DNA of 61,900 bases from Sandaracinaceae bacterium (lineage in GTDB: Bacteria > Myxococcota_A > Polyangia > Polyangiales > Sandaracinaceae). Within the stretch, counting starts at the first letter, position 1. Each line of letters starts with the position of its first letter. Positions 9,095 through 18,746 of this stretch are shown here, one piece after another. The translations under genes and the position numbers were made by a program. The DNA lies in contig JAHBWG010000058.1 in the NCBI GenBank assembly GCA_019637095.1, positions 1-61,900 of the forward strand, written 5' to 3'. The notes beneath the pieces are model-generated. The model did no database searches. It was not told the origin of the DNA and saw only the letters and a list, made by a program, of their open reading frames with translations.

Positions 9095-9601
9095 TCACTG
9101 CACGACGAGGAACTCGACGCGGCGGTTCTGCCGGTGGCAGTCCTCGGTGGTCTCCTGGCAGAGGAGCTGCGTCTGTCCGCGGCCGAGCGGCTCGAGCCGC
9201 TGCTGCACCCCGCGCTCCTGGAGCGCGCGGACGACGGCGGCGGCGCGCCGCTCGGAGAGATCTTGGTTGCTGCGCGCGTTGCCCTGCGTGTCGGTGTGGC
9301 CGATGACCTGGAGCGCGGGCACCTCGGCGACGTGGTTGTTCAGGAACTGCGCGAGGTGGTCGAGGATGGTGCTCGACTCTCCGAGGATCTCGTCGCTGTT
9401 GAGCGCGAAGCGGATCCGCTCGTCGATGGTGACGTGGTCGCCTTCGAGGTGGACGTCGCTGGGATCCTCGGGCGGCGGCGGCTCCTCCTGGCCGGCCGCC
9501 TGGGCGACGACGGGGCGGGCGCTCGCCTCGCGGCGGGTCGAGCAGGCGAGGGCGCTCAGCGCGAGGACGAGGACGACGAGCACGGTGACGTGACGGTTCA
9601 T
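9095..9601 (-). CDS. OmpA-family peptidoglycan-binding lipoprotein
   Basis: A 168-residue protein. The ATG at 9601 was chosen because AAAGGAG lies 8 bases upstream and the encoded leader MNRHVTVLVVLVLALSALAC ends in a lipobox (Cys20). The C-terminal OmpA/Pal domain has the HTDTQGNARSNQDLSERRA signature, including the Asp and Arg that bind diaminopimelate in peptidoglycan. A Pro/Glu-rich linker joins the two parts, as in Pal-type lipoproteins. Two C-terminal cysteines (LLCQETTEDC) may form a disulphide. It likely tethers the outer membrane to the cell wall. The tol genes are 30 kb away, so there is no local pairing with them. Confidence 0.9.
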   Translation of the reverse strand: MNRHVTVLVVLVLALSALACSTRREASARPVVAQAAGQEEPPPPEDPSDVHLEGDHVTIDERIRFALNSDEILGESSTILDHLAQFLNNHVAEVPALQVIGHTDTQGNARSNQDLSERRAAAVVRALQERGVQQRLEPLGRGQTQLLCQETTEDCHRQNRRVEFLVVQ

Positions 9602-9720
9602 GAAGGAAGCTCCTTTCGAGTAGGGGGCTCGGACGCGGCAGCGCGCCGCGGGCCGCAGGATGCTCGGTGCGAGCCCCCGCGTCGACGTGCGAGAGGCGGG
9701 TTCGTTCACCAGAGCCGCGC

Positions 9721-11334
9721 TCACGAGCTGCACGAGAGCATGGAGCAGCCGGCGCGGTGCCGCGCCCACTCGGGGCGCTTCTCCGCGTAGCGCTCCTTGC
9801 CGGGCTGCTCGCCGTACGGGTCGCGCAGCACGTCGAGCAGCTCGCGCACGACCGATGGGTCACCCTCGGCCGCGGCGTCGATCGCGAGCTGCGCGAGGTA
9901 GTTGCGCAGGACGTACTTCGGGTTGGCGGCGTCCATGCGCGCACGTCGCGCCGCGTCGGTGAGCCCGTCCTGGCGGGCGCGCGCGAGGTAGCGGCGCAGC
10001 CAGCCGGCGATGCGCGCGCGCTCGCCCGCGCCGACGGCGTCGGGCGCGTAGAAGGCGTCGGCGAGCGGCGCGACGAGCCGCTCGTCGGTCGTGTCGGTCG
10101 TGTCGGCCGTCGTGTCGGCGAGCGCGACCGGCAGCGTCGCGAGCTTGCGGTAGAAGATCGTCATGTCCGTCTCGACCACGCGCAGGGTCTCGAACAGGCC
10201 CTCGGCGAGCGCGTCGTCCTCGTCGGGCCGCCACTCGGTGAGGCCGAGCTTCTGCGCGAACATCTCGCGCTGCCCGCGCGCGAGCGCGTCGGGGTAGGCG
10301 TCGAGCGCAGCCTCGAGCGGGCCCGGCTCGCCGACGAGCGGCACGAGCGCGTTCGCGAGCCGCACGAGGTTCCAGAACGCGACGCGCGGCTGGTGCCCAT
10401 AACGGTAGCGCCGGCCCTGCGCGTCGGTGGTGTTCGGCGTCCAGTCGGGGTCGTAGTCCTCGAGCCAGCCGTAGGGGCCGTAGTCGATCGTGAGCCCGAG
10501 GATCGACATGTTGTCCGTGTTCATCACGCCGTGGACGAACCCGACGCGCATCCAGCCGACGACCATCCGCGCGGTGCGCCGCGCGATCTCCTCGAGCCAG
10601 CGCGCGTAGACCTCGGGCCCGGGCTCGCCGAGCTCGGGGAAGTGGGTGCGGATCGTCCAGTCGGCGAGCCGCGTCAATACGTCGTGCTCGCCACGCGCGG
10701 CGAAGATCTCGAAGTTGCCGAAGCGCACGAAGGTCGGCGCGACGCGGCACACGATCGCGCCCGGCTCGGGGGCGGGGTGGCCGTCGTAGAACATGTCGCG
10801 CACGACGCGCTCGCCGGTGGTGACGAGGCTGAGCGCGCGCGTGGTCGGCACGCCGAGGTGGTGCATCGCCTCGGAGCAGAGGAACTCGCGCACGCTCGAG
10901 CGCAGGACGGCGCGGCCGTCCGCGGTGCGCGAGTAGGGCGTGGGCCCGGCGCCCTTGAGCTGGAGCTCGTAGCGCTCCCCGGCGCGCGGGACGGCCTCGG
11001 CGAGCGTGATCGCGCGGCCGTCGCCGAGCTGGCCGGCCCAGTTGCCGAACTGGTGGCCGCCGTAGCACGCGGCGTAGGGGGCCATGCCGTCGCCGACGCG
11101 GTTGCCCGCGAGCGCGGCGACGACGTCGGGGTCCTCGAGCGCGTCGGGCGCGAGGCCGAGCAGCGCCGCGACCTCGCGCGAGTGGGCGACGAGCGCCGGG
11201 GCCGCGACGGGGGTCGGCGCGACCTTCGACCAGCACGCGCCGCGGACCTGGCGGCGGCGGTTCTCCTCGATCGGATCGCCAGGGAGCTCGCGGACGAACG
11301 AGTTGTCGAGGGGCAGCTCGAAGAGGGACGCCAT
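9721..11334 (-). CDS. selO: SelO-type protein adenylyltransferase
   Basis: A 537-residue pseudokinase-fold protein of the SelO/YdiU family, which transfers AMP from ATP to Ser/Thr/Tyr residues of target proteins. Family blocks are plain: [51 protein letters not shown] and [12 protein letters not shown]. The C-terminus ends in GCSMLSCSS, so a cysteine occupies the place where animal SelO has selenocysteine. Length is near the usual bacterial size. A short coding microrepeat (10083-10115) gives an [12 protein letters not shown] stretch. It is divergent from malQ across 105 bases and probably acts in redox homeostasis, as known for the family. Confidence 0.94.
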   Translation of the reverse strand: MASLFELPLDNSFVRELPGDPIEENRRRQVRGACWSKVAPTPVAAPALVAHSREVAALLGLAPDALEDPDVVAALAGNRVGDGMAPYAACYGGHQFGNWAGQLGDGRAITLAEAVPRAGERYELQLKGAGPTPYSRTADGRAVLRSSVREFLCSEAMHHLGVPTTRALSLVTTGERVVRDMFYDGHPAPEPGAIVCRVAPTFVRFGNFEIFAARGEHDVLTRLADWTIRTHFPELGEPGPEVYARWLEEIARRTARMVVGWMRVGFVHGVMNTDNMSILGLTIDYGPYGWLEDYDPDWTPNTTDAQGRRYRYGHQPRVAFWNLVRLANALVPLVGEPGPLEAALDAYPDALARGQREMFAQKLGLTEWRPDEDDALAEGLFETLRVVETDMTIFYRKLATLPVALADTTADTTDTTDERLVAPLADAFYAPDAVGAGERARIAGWLRRYLARARQDGLTDAARRARMDAANPKYVLRNYLAQLAIDAAAEGDPSVVRELLDVLRDPYGEQPGKERYAEKRPEWARHRAGCSMLSCSS

Positions 11335-11439
11335 GGTGCGAGCCTCGGGCGTCCAGCGCCGGACCGCAATCCCCGCCCGCGGTGGCGTGCGCGCCGTGGC
11401 GGGATCGCGTAAGGTCCGCGCCTCACCGCTGAGGTACCG

Positions 11440-12999
11440 ATGTCGATCCTCGAGCGCCGGCTGGCCGGCGTCGTGCTCCCGCTCTTCTCGATCCGCTCCG
11501 CCTCCGACTGGGGGGTCGGCGAGCTGCCCGACCTCGCGCGCACGGCGCCGATGCTCGAGCGCGCCGGCCTGCGCGCGCTCATGACGCTGCCGCTCCTCGA
11601 GCCGTCGCCGGGCCAGGAGAGCCCGTACTCACCGGTGAGCGCGTTCGCGCTCGATCCGCTCTACGTCTCGCTCGACGAGGTCGAGGAGATGGTCGCGCTC
11701 GGGGGGCGCGAGGCGCTCTCCGACGACGACCGCGCCGCGCTGCGCGTCGCGCGCGGCGCATATCACGTGCGCCACGACGTCGTGCGCGGGCTCAAGCAGC
11801 GCTGGCTCTCGCGCTGCCACGCGCGCTTCGTCGAGCACGTCGACCCGGCCTCGGAGCGCGCGCGCGACTACGCGCGCTTCTGTGACGAGCACGCGCACTG
11901 GCTCGACGACTACGCGCTCTTCCGCACGCTGAAGGATCACCACCCTCAGAGCTGGCGGGCGTGGCCGGAGCCCCTGCGGCACCACGACGCCGCCGCGCTC
12001 GCCGCCGCGCGCGCCGCGCACGCGGGCGAGATCGAGACGCGCAAGTACGTCCAGTGGCTCGCGTTCCGTCAGCTCGAGGACGCGCACCGGGCGCTCGGCG
12101 CGCGCGGGATCCTGCTCGGCGGCGACGAGCCCTTCCTCGTCGCCGAGGACAGCGCGGACGTGTGGGGCAACCAGCGCCTCTATCGCTTCGACGCGACGGT
12201 CGGCGCGCCGCCCGATCCGTTCAGCGCGACCGGGCAGGACTGGGGCCTGCCGCCGTACCGGTGGGACCGCCTCGCCGAAGGCGGCTACGCGCTCTTCCGC
12301 GCGCGCGGCCGGCACGCCGCGGCGCTGTTCGACTTCGTGCGCATCGACCACGTGGTCGGCCTCTACCGCACGTACGTGCGGCCGCTCGACGGCTCGGACT
12401 GCTACTTCGTCCCCGCGCACGAGGCCGAGCAGCGCGCGCAGGGCGAGGCGGTGCTCGCCGCGTTCCGCGAGGGCGGCGCCGCGCTCATCGCGGAGGACCT
12501 CGGCGTCATCCCCGACTTCGTGCGCGAGTCGCTCGATCGCCTGCGCATCCCGGGCTTCCGCGTGCTGCGCTGGGAGCAGCGCGACGGGCGCTTCCGCGTT
12601 CCGTCGAGCTGGCCCGAGCTCAGCGTCGCGACCAACGGCACGCACGACACCGAGACGACCGCGGCGTGGTGGGAGTCGTTGCCCGCGTGGGAGCGCGCGG
12701 CGATCCGCGCGATCCCCGAGCTCGGCGCCGTCCCCGAGGACCTGGTGAAGAGCTGGAACCATCACGTCGAGGGGGCGCTCCTCGCCGCGCTCTACGGCAG
12801 CCCGAGCGACCTGATGATCCTGCCGATCCAGGACGTGTTCGGCCTGCGCTCGCGCATCAACGTGCCGAACACCGTCGGCCCGCAGAACTGGTCGTGGCGC
12901 ATGCCGTGGTCGCTCGACACGATCGAGCGCGAGGACTTCCTCGGCGCGCGCCTCGACACGCTCGCGGCGCTCGCGCGGACGAGCGGGCGCGCCGCGTAG
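11440..12999 (+). CDS. malQ: 4-alpha-glucanotransferase (amylomaltase, GH77)
   Basis: A 519-residue GH77 disproportionating enzyme that moves alpha-1,4-glucan segments between chains in glycogen or maltodextrin metabolism. The three catalytic acids are in place: nucleophile Asp303 ([12 protein letters not shown]), acid/base Glu352 (AEDLGVIPD) and transition-state Asp403 (NGTHDTET). The N-terminus ([20 protein letters not shown]) and the [11 protein letters not shown] block are typical of the plant/bacterial D-enzyme type. TGAGG lies 7 bases before the ATG. It is cytoplasmic. The next gene on the strand (cysteine synthase) starts 35 bases on; the functions are unrelated. Confidence 0.95.
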   Translation: MSILERRLAGVVLPLFSIRSASDWGVGELPDLARTAPMLERAGLRALMTLPLLEPSPGQESPYSPVSAFALDPLYVSLDEVEEMVALGGREALSDDDRAALRVARGAYHVRHDVVRGLKQRWLSRCHARFVEHVDPASERARDYARFCDEHAHWLDDYALFRTLKDHHPQSWRAWPEPLRHHDAAALAAARAAHAGEIETRKYVQWLAFRQLEDAHRALGARGILLGGDEPFLVAEDSADVWGNQRLYRFDATVGAPPDPFSATGQDWGLPPYRWDRLAEGGYALFRARGRHAAALFDFVRIDHVVGLYRTYVRPLDGSDCYFVPAHEAEQRAQGEAVLAAFREGGAALIAEDLGVIPDFVRESLDRLRIPGFRVLRWEQRDGRFRVPSSWPELSVATNGTHDTETTAAWWESLPAWERAAIRAIPELGAVPEDLVKSWNHHVEGALLAALYGSPSDLMILPIQDVFGLRSRINVPNTVGPQNWSWRMPWSLDTIEREDFLGARLDTLAALARTSGRAA

Positions 13000-13034
13000 G
13001 TGCGCGCGCCGGCGAAGGCTGACATCCTCCGCCC

Positions 13035-13943
13035 GTGGACGACCGAATCTACGACGGGATGCGCGAGCTCGTCGGGCGCACGCCGCTCGTTCGCCTCGCG
13101 CACCTCTCGCCGCGCCGCGGCGCGGAGGTGTGCGCCAAGCTCGAGCGCAACAACGCCGCCGGCTCCGTGAAGGACCGCCCCGCGCTCTACATGATCGAGG
13201 CCGCCGAGGCCGCGAACCGGCTGCAGCGCGGCGCCACGATCGTCGAGGCGACGAGCGGCAACACGGGCATCAGCTTGGCCGCGATGGCGGCGATCAAGGG
13301 TTACCGCTGCGTGCTCGTCATGCCCGAGGACATGAGCGTGAGCCGCCGGCAGATCCTGCGCAGCTACGGCGCCGAGGTCATCCTGACGCCGGCCCAGGAG
13401 GGGATGGCCGGCGCGGTCGAGCGGGCGACCCGGATCCTCGAGGAGACCGACGGCGCGTACATGCCGAGCCAGTTCGAGAACGAGGCCAACCCGCGCGCGC
13501 ACTACGAGACGACGGCGCGAGAGATCTGGCAGGCGACGCAGGGCGCGCTCGACGCCTTCGTCGCGGGCGTCGGGACGGGCGGCACGCTGACGGGGGTCGG
13601 GCGATTCCTGCGCGAGCGGCGCCCGTCGATCAAGCTCGTCGCGGTCGAGCCGCGCGCGAGCGCGGTGCTCAGCGGCGGGCGGCCGGGGCTGCACGGGATC
13701 CAGGGCCTCGGCGCGGGGTTCGTGCCGGCGGTCCTCGATCGGTCGCTGATCGACGAGGTGATCACCGTGACGGACCTCGCGGCCGATCGCATGACGCGGC
13801 GGCTCGCGCGCGAGGAAGGGATGTTGCTCGGTCCGTCGTCGGGCGCGAACGTGCACGCGGCGGTCGAGGTCGCCAAGCGGCTCGAGCCGGGCGCGCGGGT
13901 CGTCACGATCCTTTGCGATGGTGGAGAGCGCTACCTCTGCTGA
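13035..13943 (+). CDS. cysteine synthase (O-acetylserine sulfhydrylase family)
   Basis: A 302-residue fold-type II PLP enzyme that replaces the acetyl (or phospho) group of activated serine with sulfide to make cysteine. Visible are the PLP lysine in AAGSVKDRP (Lys46), the substrate loop TSGNTGISLA, the phosphate-binding GVGTGGTLTGVG and the C-terminal GPSSGAN. The sequence is closest in style to CysM/CysK; which of the two, or a cystathionine beta-synthase-like variant without a regulatory domain, cannot be settled by eye. It starts at GTG, 35 bases after malQ, and could be read through from it. Confidence 0.92.
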   Translation: MDDRIYDGMRELVGRTPLVRLAHLSPRRGAEVCAKLERNNAAGSVKDRPALYMIEAAEAANRLQRGATIVEATSGNTGISLAAMAAIKGYRCVLVMPEDMSVSRRQILRSYGAEVILTPAQEGMAGAVERATRILEETDGAYMPSQFENEANPRAHYETTAREIWQATQGALDAFVAGVGTGGTLTGVGRFLRERRPSIKLVAVEPRASAVLSGGRPGLHGIQGLGAGFVPAVLDRSLIDEVITVTDLAADRMTRRLAREEGMLLGPSSGANVHAAVEVAKRLEPGARVVTILCDGGERYLC

Positions 13944-13995
13944 GCGTTCGCGCTCTTGCGTGGATCCGGGCGACGTGTAAAGCCCGGAGATCAAC

Positions 13996-16359
13996 GTGGA
14001 GAGCTCTGCACGACCGCTGCCCGCTCGCCCGCTCGTCGTCGTCGGAGACGCGGACGGCTCGCTCGTGGCGGCCCTCGGGCGCGAGGGCGCGCGCGCGTCG
14101 AGCGCGGCGCTCCACGAGCTCGGGCGCCAGGCCGGGAGCCACCTCGTCATCGTCGGCAAGGCGGCGGTCGACGGAGGCAAGCACGCGTTCGCGCAGGCGC
14201 CCGAGGGCGTCGAGGCGACGGTGGTGCTGCCGCGCGCGGCGGCGGCGGCGCGGATGGCCGCGTGCGCGATCGGCGCGCGCGTGGTCGAGCCCGCGGAGCC
14301 GGCGCAGCTGGCGCGCGCGGTGATCGAGAGCCTGGACGCGCCGCCCGCGCGCGCCCTGGGCTGGACCGATCTCGGCTCGCTCCTCGACGCGACGGCGGAG
14401 CGCGTGGCGCTGGTGCTCGGGGCGGAGCGCAGCCGCGGTCTGTTGCTCCAGCTCGGCGACGCGGGTGAGGTCGCGGCGCGCATCGACGGGTTCGCGCGCG
14501 AGCTCGCGGCGCTGTGCGAAGACACGCGCCGGCCTGACGCGCTCGGCCCGACGGTGGCCATCGCGGACCTGAGCTGGGACGACGATCCGCAGACGCAGCG
14601 GCTCGAGGACGAGGAGATGGCGCGCTGGCGGCGCTTGTCCGCGCGCGGCGCGGGCGGCGCGATGGTCGACGGGCTCGAGGGGGACCAGGGCGAGCGTCGC
14701 AGCGACGTGGTCGCGGCGCGGCGCGCGGGTCCGCGCCTGCCGAGCCCGGCGCCGCTGCCCGGGCTCGCGCCGCGCGGGACGGCGATCGGGCTCGGCTGGG
14801 CGAGCGATCCGGACATCGACGAGACGGCGCCGCGGCCCGCGGCCACGCCGGACTCGGGCGAGCTCGCGACGACCGAGCTCGACGCGCTCGACGCGCTGCG
14901 CGCGTCCGACGGCGAGGCGCGCGCGACGGTGCTCGAGCGGCCGCCGCGGGGCGCCGCGCTGGTGAGCCGCACGGCCGCGCCGCCGCCCGCCCCGGGCACG
15001 CGCCTGGCCTCGTCGCCTTCGCGGCCTGCGGTCCGCGAGCGCGCGTCTTCGCCCGCGCTGCCCGCGGTGGCGCGCGCCGACGCGACGCCGACGCCACGCG
15101 CGGTGGGCTCGGCGTCGGAGCGTCGCGCGTCGTCGCCAGGGCGGCGCGCGTCGGACGCGCCCTCGCCGCTCGGGTCGTCGGGCCTGCTCGCGTCGAGCGC
15201 GCCGTCGGGGCGCGCGTTCCCGCCGGCGCCGCCGCCTTCGTCGGCCTCGACCGCGCCGGGCTCGCCTTCGTCCGCCTCGCCTTCGTCGCTCGCGTCGCCG
15301 AAGCGCGCGTCCTCGTCGGAGCGCCCGTCGTCGCCGGGGCGCGCGTCGGATCCGTCGTCGTCGTCGGGCTCGCTGCCGTCGTCGCCCGGACGCGGCGCGG
15401 AGTCGCCTGCGTCGCTCGCGTCCGCGCCTGCGTCGCTCGCGGCTGCGTCGTCCGCGGCTGGGTCGTCCGCGGCTGGGTGGCGCGAGCCTGGATCGCTCGC
15501 GCCTGAGCCGTTCGCGCCTGAGCCGTTCGCGCCTGAGCCGTTCGCCTCCGAGTCGTCCGCGCCCGAGTCGTCCGCGCCCGAGTCGTCTGCGCCCGACTCG
15601 TCCGGGTCGGGCGCGCCGCCGTCGGAGCTCGCGCGCGCTTCGTCCGCGCCGGGGGAGGCCGCGCCCGCGGCCGCGGCGGGGGCTCGGCCCGCGCCTTCGC
15701 CGCGCCGGGTGTGGCCGTGGGTCGCCGCGCTCGCGGTCTTCCCGTTGCTCGTCGTCGCCGCGGCGCTCGTGGGCTTCGCGCTCTTCGGAGGCGACGCGAC
15801 GGCGGCGCTCGCCGGCGTCCGCGCGGCGGAAGGGCGCGCCTCGTCCTCGGGCCCGTCGGGCGCCGCCGGGCCGTCGCCGCGCGCGCCGCGCGTGCCGGAC
15901 GAGGCGCGCGCCGAAGACGCGGCCGAGGAAGCGGCCGACGAACCGGCGGAGGAAGAGACGGACGAAGCGCCGGACGGCGCCGCCGACCCGAGCGGGGACG
16001 TGGCCGCGCGCCGCGCGCGCTCGGACGCGCTCGTCACCGACGGCCAGACCGCGGAGCGCGGCGGCGACTGGGCGAGCGCGCGCGCGTCGTACGAGGCGGC
16101 GCTCGCCGCGTACCCCGCGAACCCTCACGCGCACGCGGGCCTCGCGCGCGAGCGCCTCCACGCGGAGGACGGCGCCGGCGCGCTCGTCCACGCGCGCCGC
16201 GCCGCGAGCCTGCGGCGCCGCCGCGCCGACTACCAGGTGCTGCTCGGCCGCGCGCACCGGCTCGCGGGCGACGCGCCCGCCGCGCGCGCCGCGTTCGACC
16301 GCGCGCTCGAGCTCGACCCCGCCGAGCCCGAGGCGCTGCGCGCCCTCGGCACTCGTTGA
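13996..16359 (+). CDS. receiver-like / disordered / TPR membrane protein
   Basis: A 787-residue protein starting at GTG, six bases after GGAG. Residues about 12-110 read like a degenerate response-regulator receiver (PLVVVGDADGSLVAAL ... LVIVGKAAV ... ATVVLPRAAAA). Next comes about 350 residues of Ser/Pro/Ala-rich disorder, including seven pentapeptide units (see 15499-15603). One membrane helix follows (about 571-598, VWPWVAALAVFPLLVVAAAL), then an acidic linker and C-terminal TPR-like helices (about 680-785, with AYPANPHAHAGLAR and ELDPAEPEALRAL). This layout resembles myxobacterial polar or gliding scaffold proteins, but I do not recognise the exact family. The helix and TPR order make the frame convincing despite long antisense frames. 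Confidence 0.8.
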   Translation: MESSARPLPARPLVVVGDADGSLVAALGREGARASSAALHELGRQAGSHLVIVGKAAVDGGKHAFAQAPEGVEATVVLPRAAAAARMAACAIGARVVEPAEPAQLARAVIESLDAPPARALGWTDLGSLLDATAERVALVLGAERSRGLLLQLGDAGEVAARIDGFARELAALCEDTRRPDALGPTVAIADLSWDDDPQTQRLEDEEMARWRRLSARGAGGAMVDGLEGDQGERRSDVVAARRAGPRLPSPAPLPGLAPRGTAIGLGWASDPDIDETAPRPAATPDSGELATTELDALDALRASDGEARATVLERPPRGAALVSRTAAPPPAPGTRLASSPSRPAVRERASSPALPAVARADATPTPRAVGSASERRASSPGRRASDAPSPLGSSGLLASSAPSGRAFPPAPPPSSASTAPGSPSSASPSSLASPKRASSSERPSSPGRASDPSSSSGSLPSSPGRGAESPASLASAPASLAAASSAAGSSAAGWREPGSLAPEPFAPEPFAPEPFASESSAPESSAPESSAPDSSGSGAPPSELARASSAPGEAAPAAAAGARPAPSPRRVWPWVAALAVFPLLVVAAALVGFALFGGDATAALAGVRAAEGRASSSGPSGAAGPSPRAPRVPDEARAEDAAEEAADEPAEEETDEAPDGAADPSGDVAARRARSDALVTDGQTAERGGDWASARASYEAALAAYPANPHAHAGLARERLHAEDGAGALVHARRAASLRRRRADYQVLLGRAHRLAGDAPAARAAFDRALELDPAEPEALRALGTR
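15499..15603 (+). repeat. seven 15-bp coding repeats (APEPF/APESS)
   Basis: Seven consecutive 15-bp units inside the disordered linker encode APEPF three times, then ASESS, APESS twice and APDSS. The first three units are identical at DNA level, which points to recent slippage or unequal exchange. The copy number is likely to vary between strains. Confidence 0.85.
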
Positions 16360-16364
16360 CCGTC

Positions 16365-16391
16365 GGGCCGAAGGGCGTGGCGGCTCGGCCC
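16365..16391 (+). terminator. possible terminator hairpin
   Basis: GGGCCGA and TCGGCCC form a perfect 7-bp stem with a 13-base loop, starting 6 bases after the stop codon at 16357-16359. No U-tract follows, so it is a weak call. Confidence 0.35.
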
Positions 16392-16501
16392 CGCGTGCCG
16401 CGTCTTCACGCGCGCCCGTGAAGCTCGGGCACGCCGCCGGCGCGCGCTGGCGCGCGGCGCCGCGCGCGCGGTTGGCACCAGAGATGCCAGGGCGTGCGCC
16501 C

Positions 16502-17434
16502 ATGCGACGCCTCTTCCCGCTCTGCGCCGCCCTGCTCGCCACGCTCGCCGCGCCCGCGCGCGCCGCGCCCGTCGCGCCGATCAACGCGGTCGTCGGGGAC
16601 GCGAGCTGGCTCGCGCGCTACGGGCGCCTCCCGACCGAGGCCGACGCGCGCGAGCGAGACGAGCTGCGCCACGAGGTGCACCTCGCGTGGATCGAGCGGC
16701 ACCTGCGCGCCGCGCCGGTCGACCACCTCGCGCCCAAGGTGCGCGCGCGGCGCGCGCGCCTGCTCGACGCGCTCGCCGAGTACCGCGCGCGCGGCGTGCA
16801 CCCGGTGAACGAGCGCCGCGAGCGGCTCCCGCGCTTCCTCGATCGGGAGGGGCGGATCTGCGCCGTCGGCTACCTGATCGAGGTGAGCGCCTCGCGCGCG
16901 CTCGTCGAGGCGATCAACGAACGCCACGAGTACGACTACCTCCTCGAGATCGAGGACCCCGCGCTCGACGCGTGGATCGCGAAGAGCGGCTTCACCGCGC
17001 GCGAGCTCGCCTCGATCCAGCCCACGGGCTACACGGGCCCGTCCCTGCGCGTCGACGCGGGCGACGGCGACGCGTGGCTGGCCGCCCTCGGCGCAGGGAT
17101 CGTCCTGGCCGCGGACGTCGCGCTCTTCGTCGCCGACGTGAGTCTGCGCGCGCGCGGGCGCGCGCCGGGCGCGCTCCCCGTCACGCAGGTGGTGTTCGGC
17201 GGGCTCGAGCTCGCCGGCGCCGTGGCGACGCTCGCGTACGCGGCGCGGCTCGGCCAAGGGGACGCGTGGCGCGACCCGCTGCTGGGCACGTCGATCGTCG
17301 CGGGCCTGTTCGGGCTCGTCCACGTCGTGCTCGGCGCGACGACCCTCGGCGCCGCCGCGGATCCGCCTCCCGCGCGCCTCGCCTTCGCGCCCGCGCCCGG
17401 CGGCGGGATGCTCTGGCTCGACGGCCGGCTCTGA
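16502..17434 (+). CDS. exported protein with C-terminal membrane segments
   Basis: A 310-residue protein. The ATG at 16502 was chosen because it gives a proper signal peptide (MRRLFPLCAALLATLAAPARA, cleavage after ARA). The N-terminal domain has the pattern FLDREGRICAVGYLIEVS ... YDYLLEIEDPALDAWIAKSGF ... ELASIQPTGY, which I recall from uncharacterised proteins of Bacteroidetes and Myxococcota. Two or three hydrophobic segments follow (about 185-285), so it is probably anchored in the inner membrane. The lone cysteine in RICAVGYL looks conserved in that family. The function is unknown. It is convergent with the lipoprotein at 17627. Confidence 0.75.
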   Translation: MRRLFPLCAALLATLAAPARAAPVAPINAVVGDASWLARYGRLPTEADARERDELRHEVHLAWIERHLRAAPVDHLAPKVRARRARLLDALAEYRARGVHPVNERRERLPRFLDREGRICAVGYLIEVSASRALVEAINERHEYDYLLEIEDPALDAWIAKSGFTARELASIQPTGYTGPSLRVDAGDGDAWLAALGAGIVLAADVALFVADVSLRARGRAPGALPVTQVVFGGLELAGAVATLAYAARLGQGDAWRDPLLGTSIVAGLFGLVHVVLGATTLGAAADPPPARLAFAPAPGGGMLWLDGRL

Positions 17435-17510
17435 TCTCTGCGCGCATCGCCACGGACCTCGCGCCGTGGGGCGATCTCGCGCCCGACGGGGTGAAGGGGC
17501 GCGGTCGATG

Positions 17511-17605
17511 ATCTCGCGCGAAGGCGCGAAGGGGTGCGGAGGCGAAGGGTGAAGGAGCGAAGGGCAGAGGAGTCGTCGCTCCTCCTCTGCGTCTTCGCGC
17601 GAGAT
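17511..17605. terminator. nested inverted repeats between convergent genes
   Basis: An outer perfect 13-bp inverted repeat (ATCTCGCGCGAAG at 17511-17523 with its complement at 17593-17605) encloses a 9-bp hairpin (GCAGAGGAG at 17564-17572 with CTCCTCTGC at 17582-17590). Lying between the ends of two convergent genes, it probably works as a bidirectional terminator. The purine-rich GAAGG stretches between the arms are also notable. Confidence 0.55.
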
Positions 17606-17626
17606 GGCAGCGCGTCGCGAGCCCGT

Positions 17627-18640
17627 CTACCAGGGCGTGCAGTCGGGCGTGACCGGCAGGTACTCGGAGAGCGGCGGCATCGACGCCTCGCTCACCGTGA
17701 AGTAGGCGCGGCCGTCCGCGCGCCAGCCGATCGCCTCGCCTTGGGGCTCGGACGCGGCCGGCAGGCGCGCCGGCGCGCGCTCGAGCGCGCTCGCCCACGG
17801 CTCGCCCGGCTCGCGCGTGAAGAGGTGCACGCGGTTGTACGTGCGCAGCAGCAGCGCGCGCCCGCTCGGTGACAGGTCCATCGCCGTCGTCTGCCGCCCG
17901 CCCGTGATCGTCGGGCCGCCGACGTCGAGCGTGGTGACCGCCTCGAGCGTCACCGCGCCGGCGAACGGCGCGCGCGCGACGTAGAGCGTCGAGAGCCCCG
18001 CGTCGACCTTCGAGAGGAGGTAGAGGTCGCCGTTCTCCGCGATCGCGAGCGACTCGCAGTCGTGCGGTCCGTCGGGGTAGGTGAGCGTGATCGTCTCGGG
18101 GACGACGCTCGCGGCGCCGAAGGAGCCGCCGATGCTCACGGCCGCCTCGGGGAAGCGATGCACGGCGACGTTCGCGCGCGGCGTCCCGCTCCCCGTGCGC
18201 GCGGCGTTGTCGCCGATGTCGCCGACGAACACCCACGGCGTCCCGTCCGCGCCCGGCCCCACCGCGATGTCCTCCCAGTCGCGCGCGCTCGCGCCCTCGA
18301 GGGTGATCACGCCGCGCACGGTTGCGTCCGCCGCGTCGATCACGAACACGCGGGGCCCGTCGCCGCTGTCGTTGTGGACGTAGAGCGCGCCCGGCGCAGC
18401 GCGGCTCGCCGCGAGGCCCGAGAGCTCGTCGAGCGCCGCGTCGGCGATCGCGCCGACGACGCGCGGCCGCTCGAACTCGACGCACGCGCCGGGGGCGCTC
18501 GCGTCGCCCGGGGCGCTCGCGTCGTCGAGCACGCCCGCGTCGTCGAGCACGCCCGCGTCGTGGAGGCCACCGTCGCGCTCGGCGGGTCCGTCGCAGCCGG
18601 CCCCGACGAGCGCCGCGAGCGCGAAGGCGAAGCGTCTCAT
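17627..18640 (-). CDS. beta-propeller-type lipoprotein
   Basis: A 337-residue protein starting at the ATG at 18640, which gives the leader MRRFAFALAALVGAGCDG with a lipobox (Cys16). A short Asp/Ala/Gly linker follows, containing the tandem heptad DAGVLDD. The mature part reads as a propeller of the kind found in phytase-like or esterase-like lipoproteins: LYVHNDSGD, DWEDIAVGP, VFVGDIGDN and LYLLSKVD recur at roughly blade spacing. The DWEDIA and VGDIGDN blocks are recalled from conserved hypothetical proteins of Actinobacteria and Myxococcota. The Asp clusters suggest calcium binding. The substrate is unknown. Confidence 0.82.
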   Translation of the reverse strand: MRRFAFALAALVGAGCDGPAERDGGLHDAGVLDDAGVLDDASAPGDASAPGACVEFERPRVVGAIADAALDELSGLAASRAAPGALYVHNDSGDGPRVFVIDAADATVRGVITLEGASARDWEDIAVGPGADGTPWVFVGDIGDNAARTGSGTPRANVAVHRFPEAAVSIGGSFGAASVVPETITLTYPDGPHDCESLAIAENGDLYLLSKVDAGLSTLYVARAPFAGAVTLEAVTTLDVGGPTITGGRQTTAMDLSPSGRALLLRTYNRVHLFTREPGEPWASALERAPARLPAASEPQGEAIGWRADGRAYFTVSEASMPPLSEYLPVTPDCTPW

Positions 18641-18724
18641 CCGGCGCAGCGTAGTCGCGTCGCGCCACGCGGGCTCGCCTCGTGCGCGATCGCCCGAGGC
18701 GCCCGCGCGGCTTGCTCCGGCGCC

Positions 18725-18737
18725 GTACGGTCCGTAC
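18725..18737. promoter_or_regulatory. candidate antitoxin operator
   Basis: A perfect inverted repeat GTACGG-T-CCGTAC lies 9 bases before the antitoxin GTG, overlapping a possible -10 box (TACACT, 18734-18739). Phd-type antitoxins repress their own promoters through such palindromes, so this is a good operator candidate. Confidence 0.5.
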
Positions 18738-18746
18738 ACTTTGCTC

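Noticed and set aside
12792-16037. A 1081-residue minus-strand open frame opposite the receiver/TPR gene
   Set aside because: It is composed of Ser/Ala/Arg/Asp runs and lacks any fold, while the plus strand shows a membrane helix and TPRs; long antisense frames are expected at this GC content.
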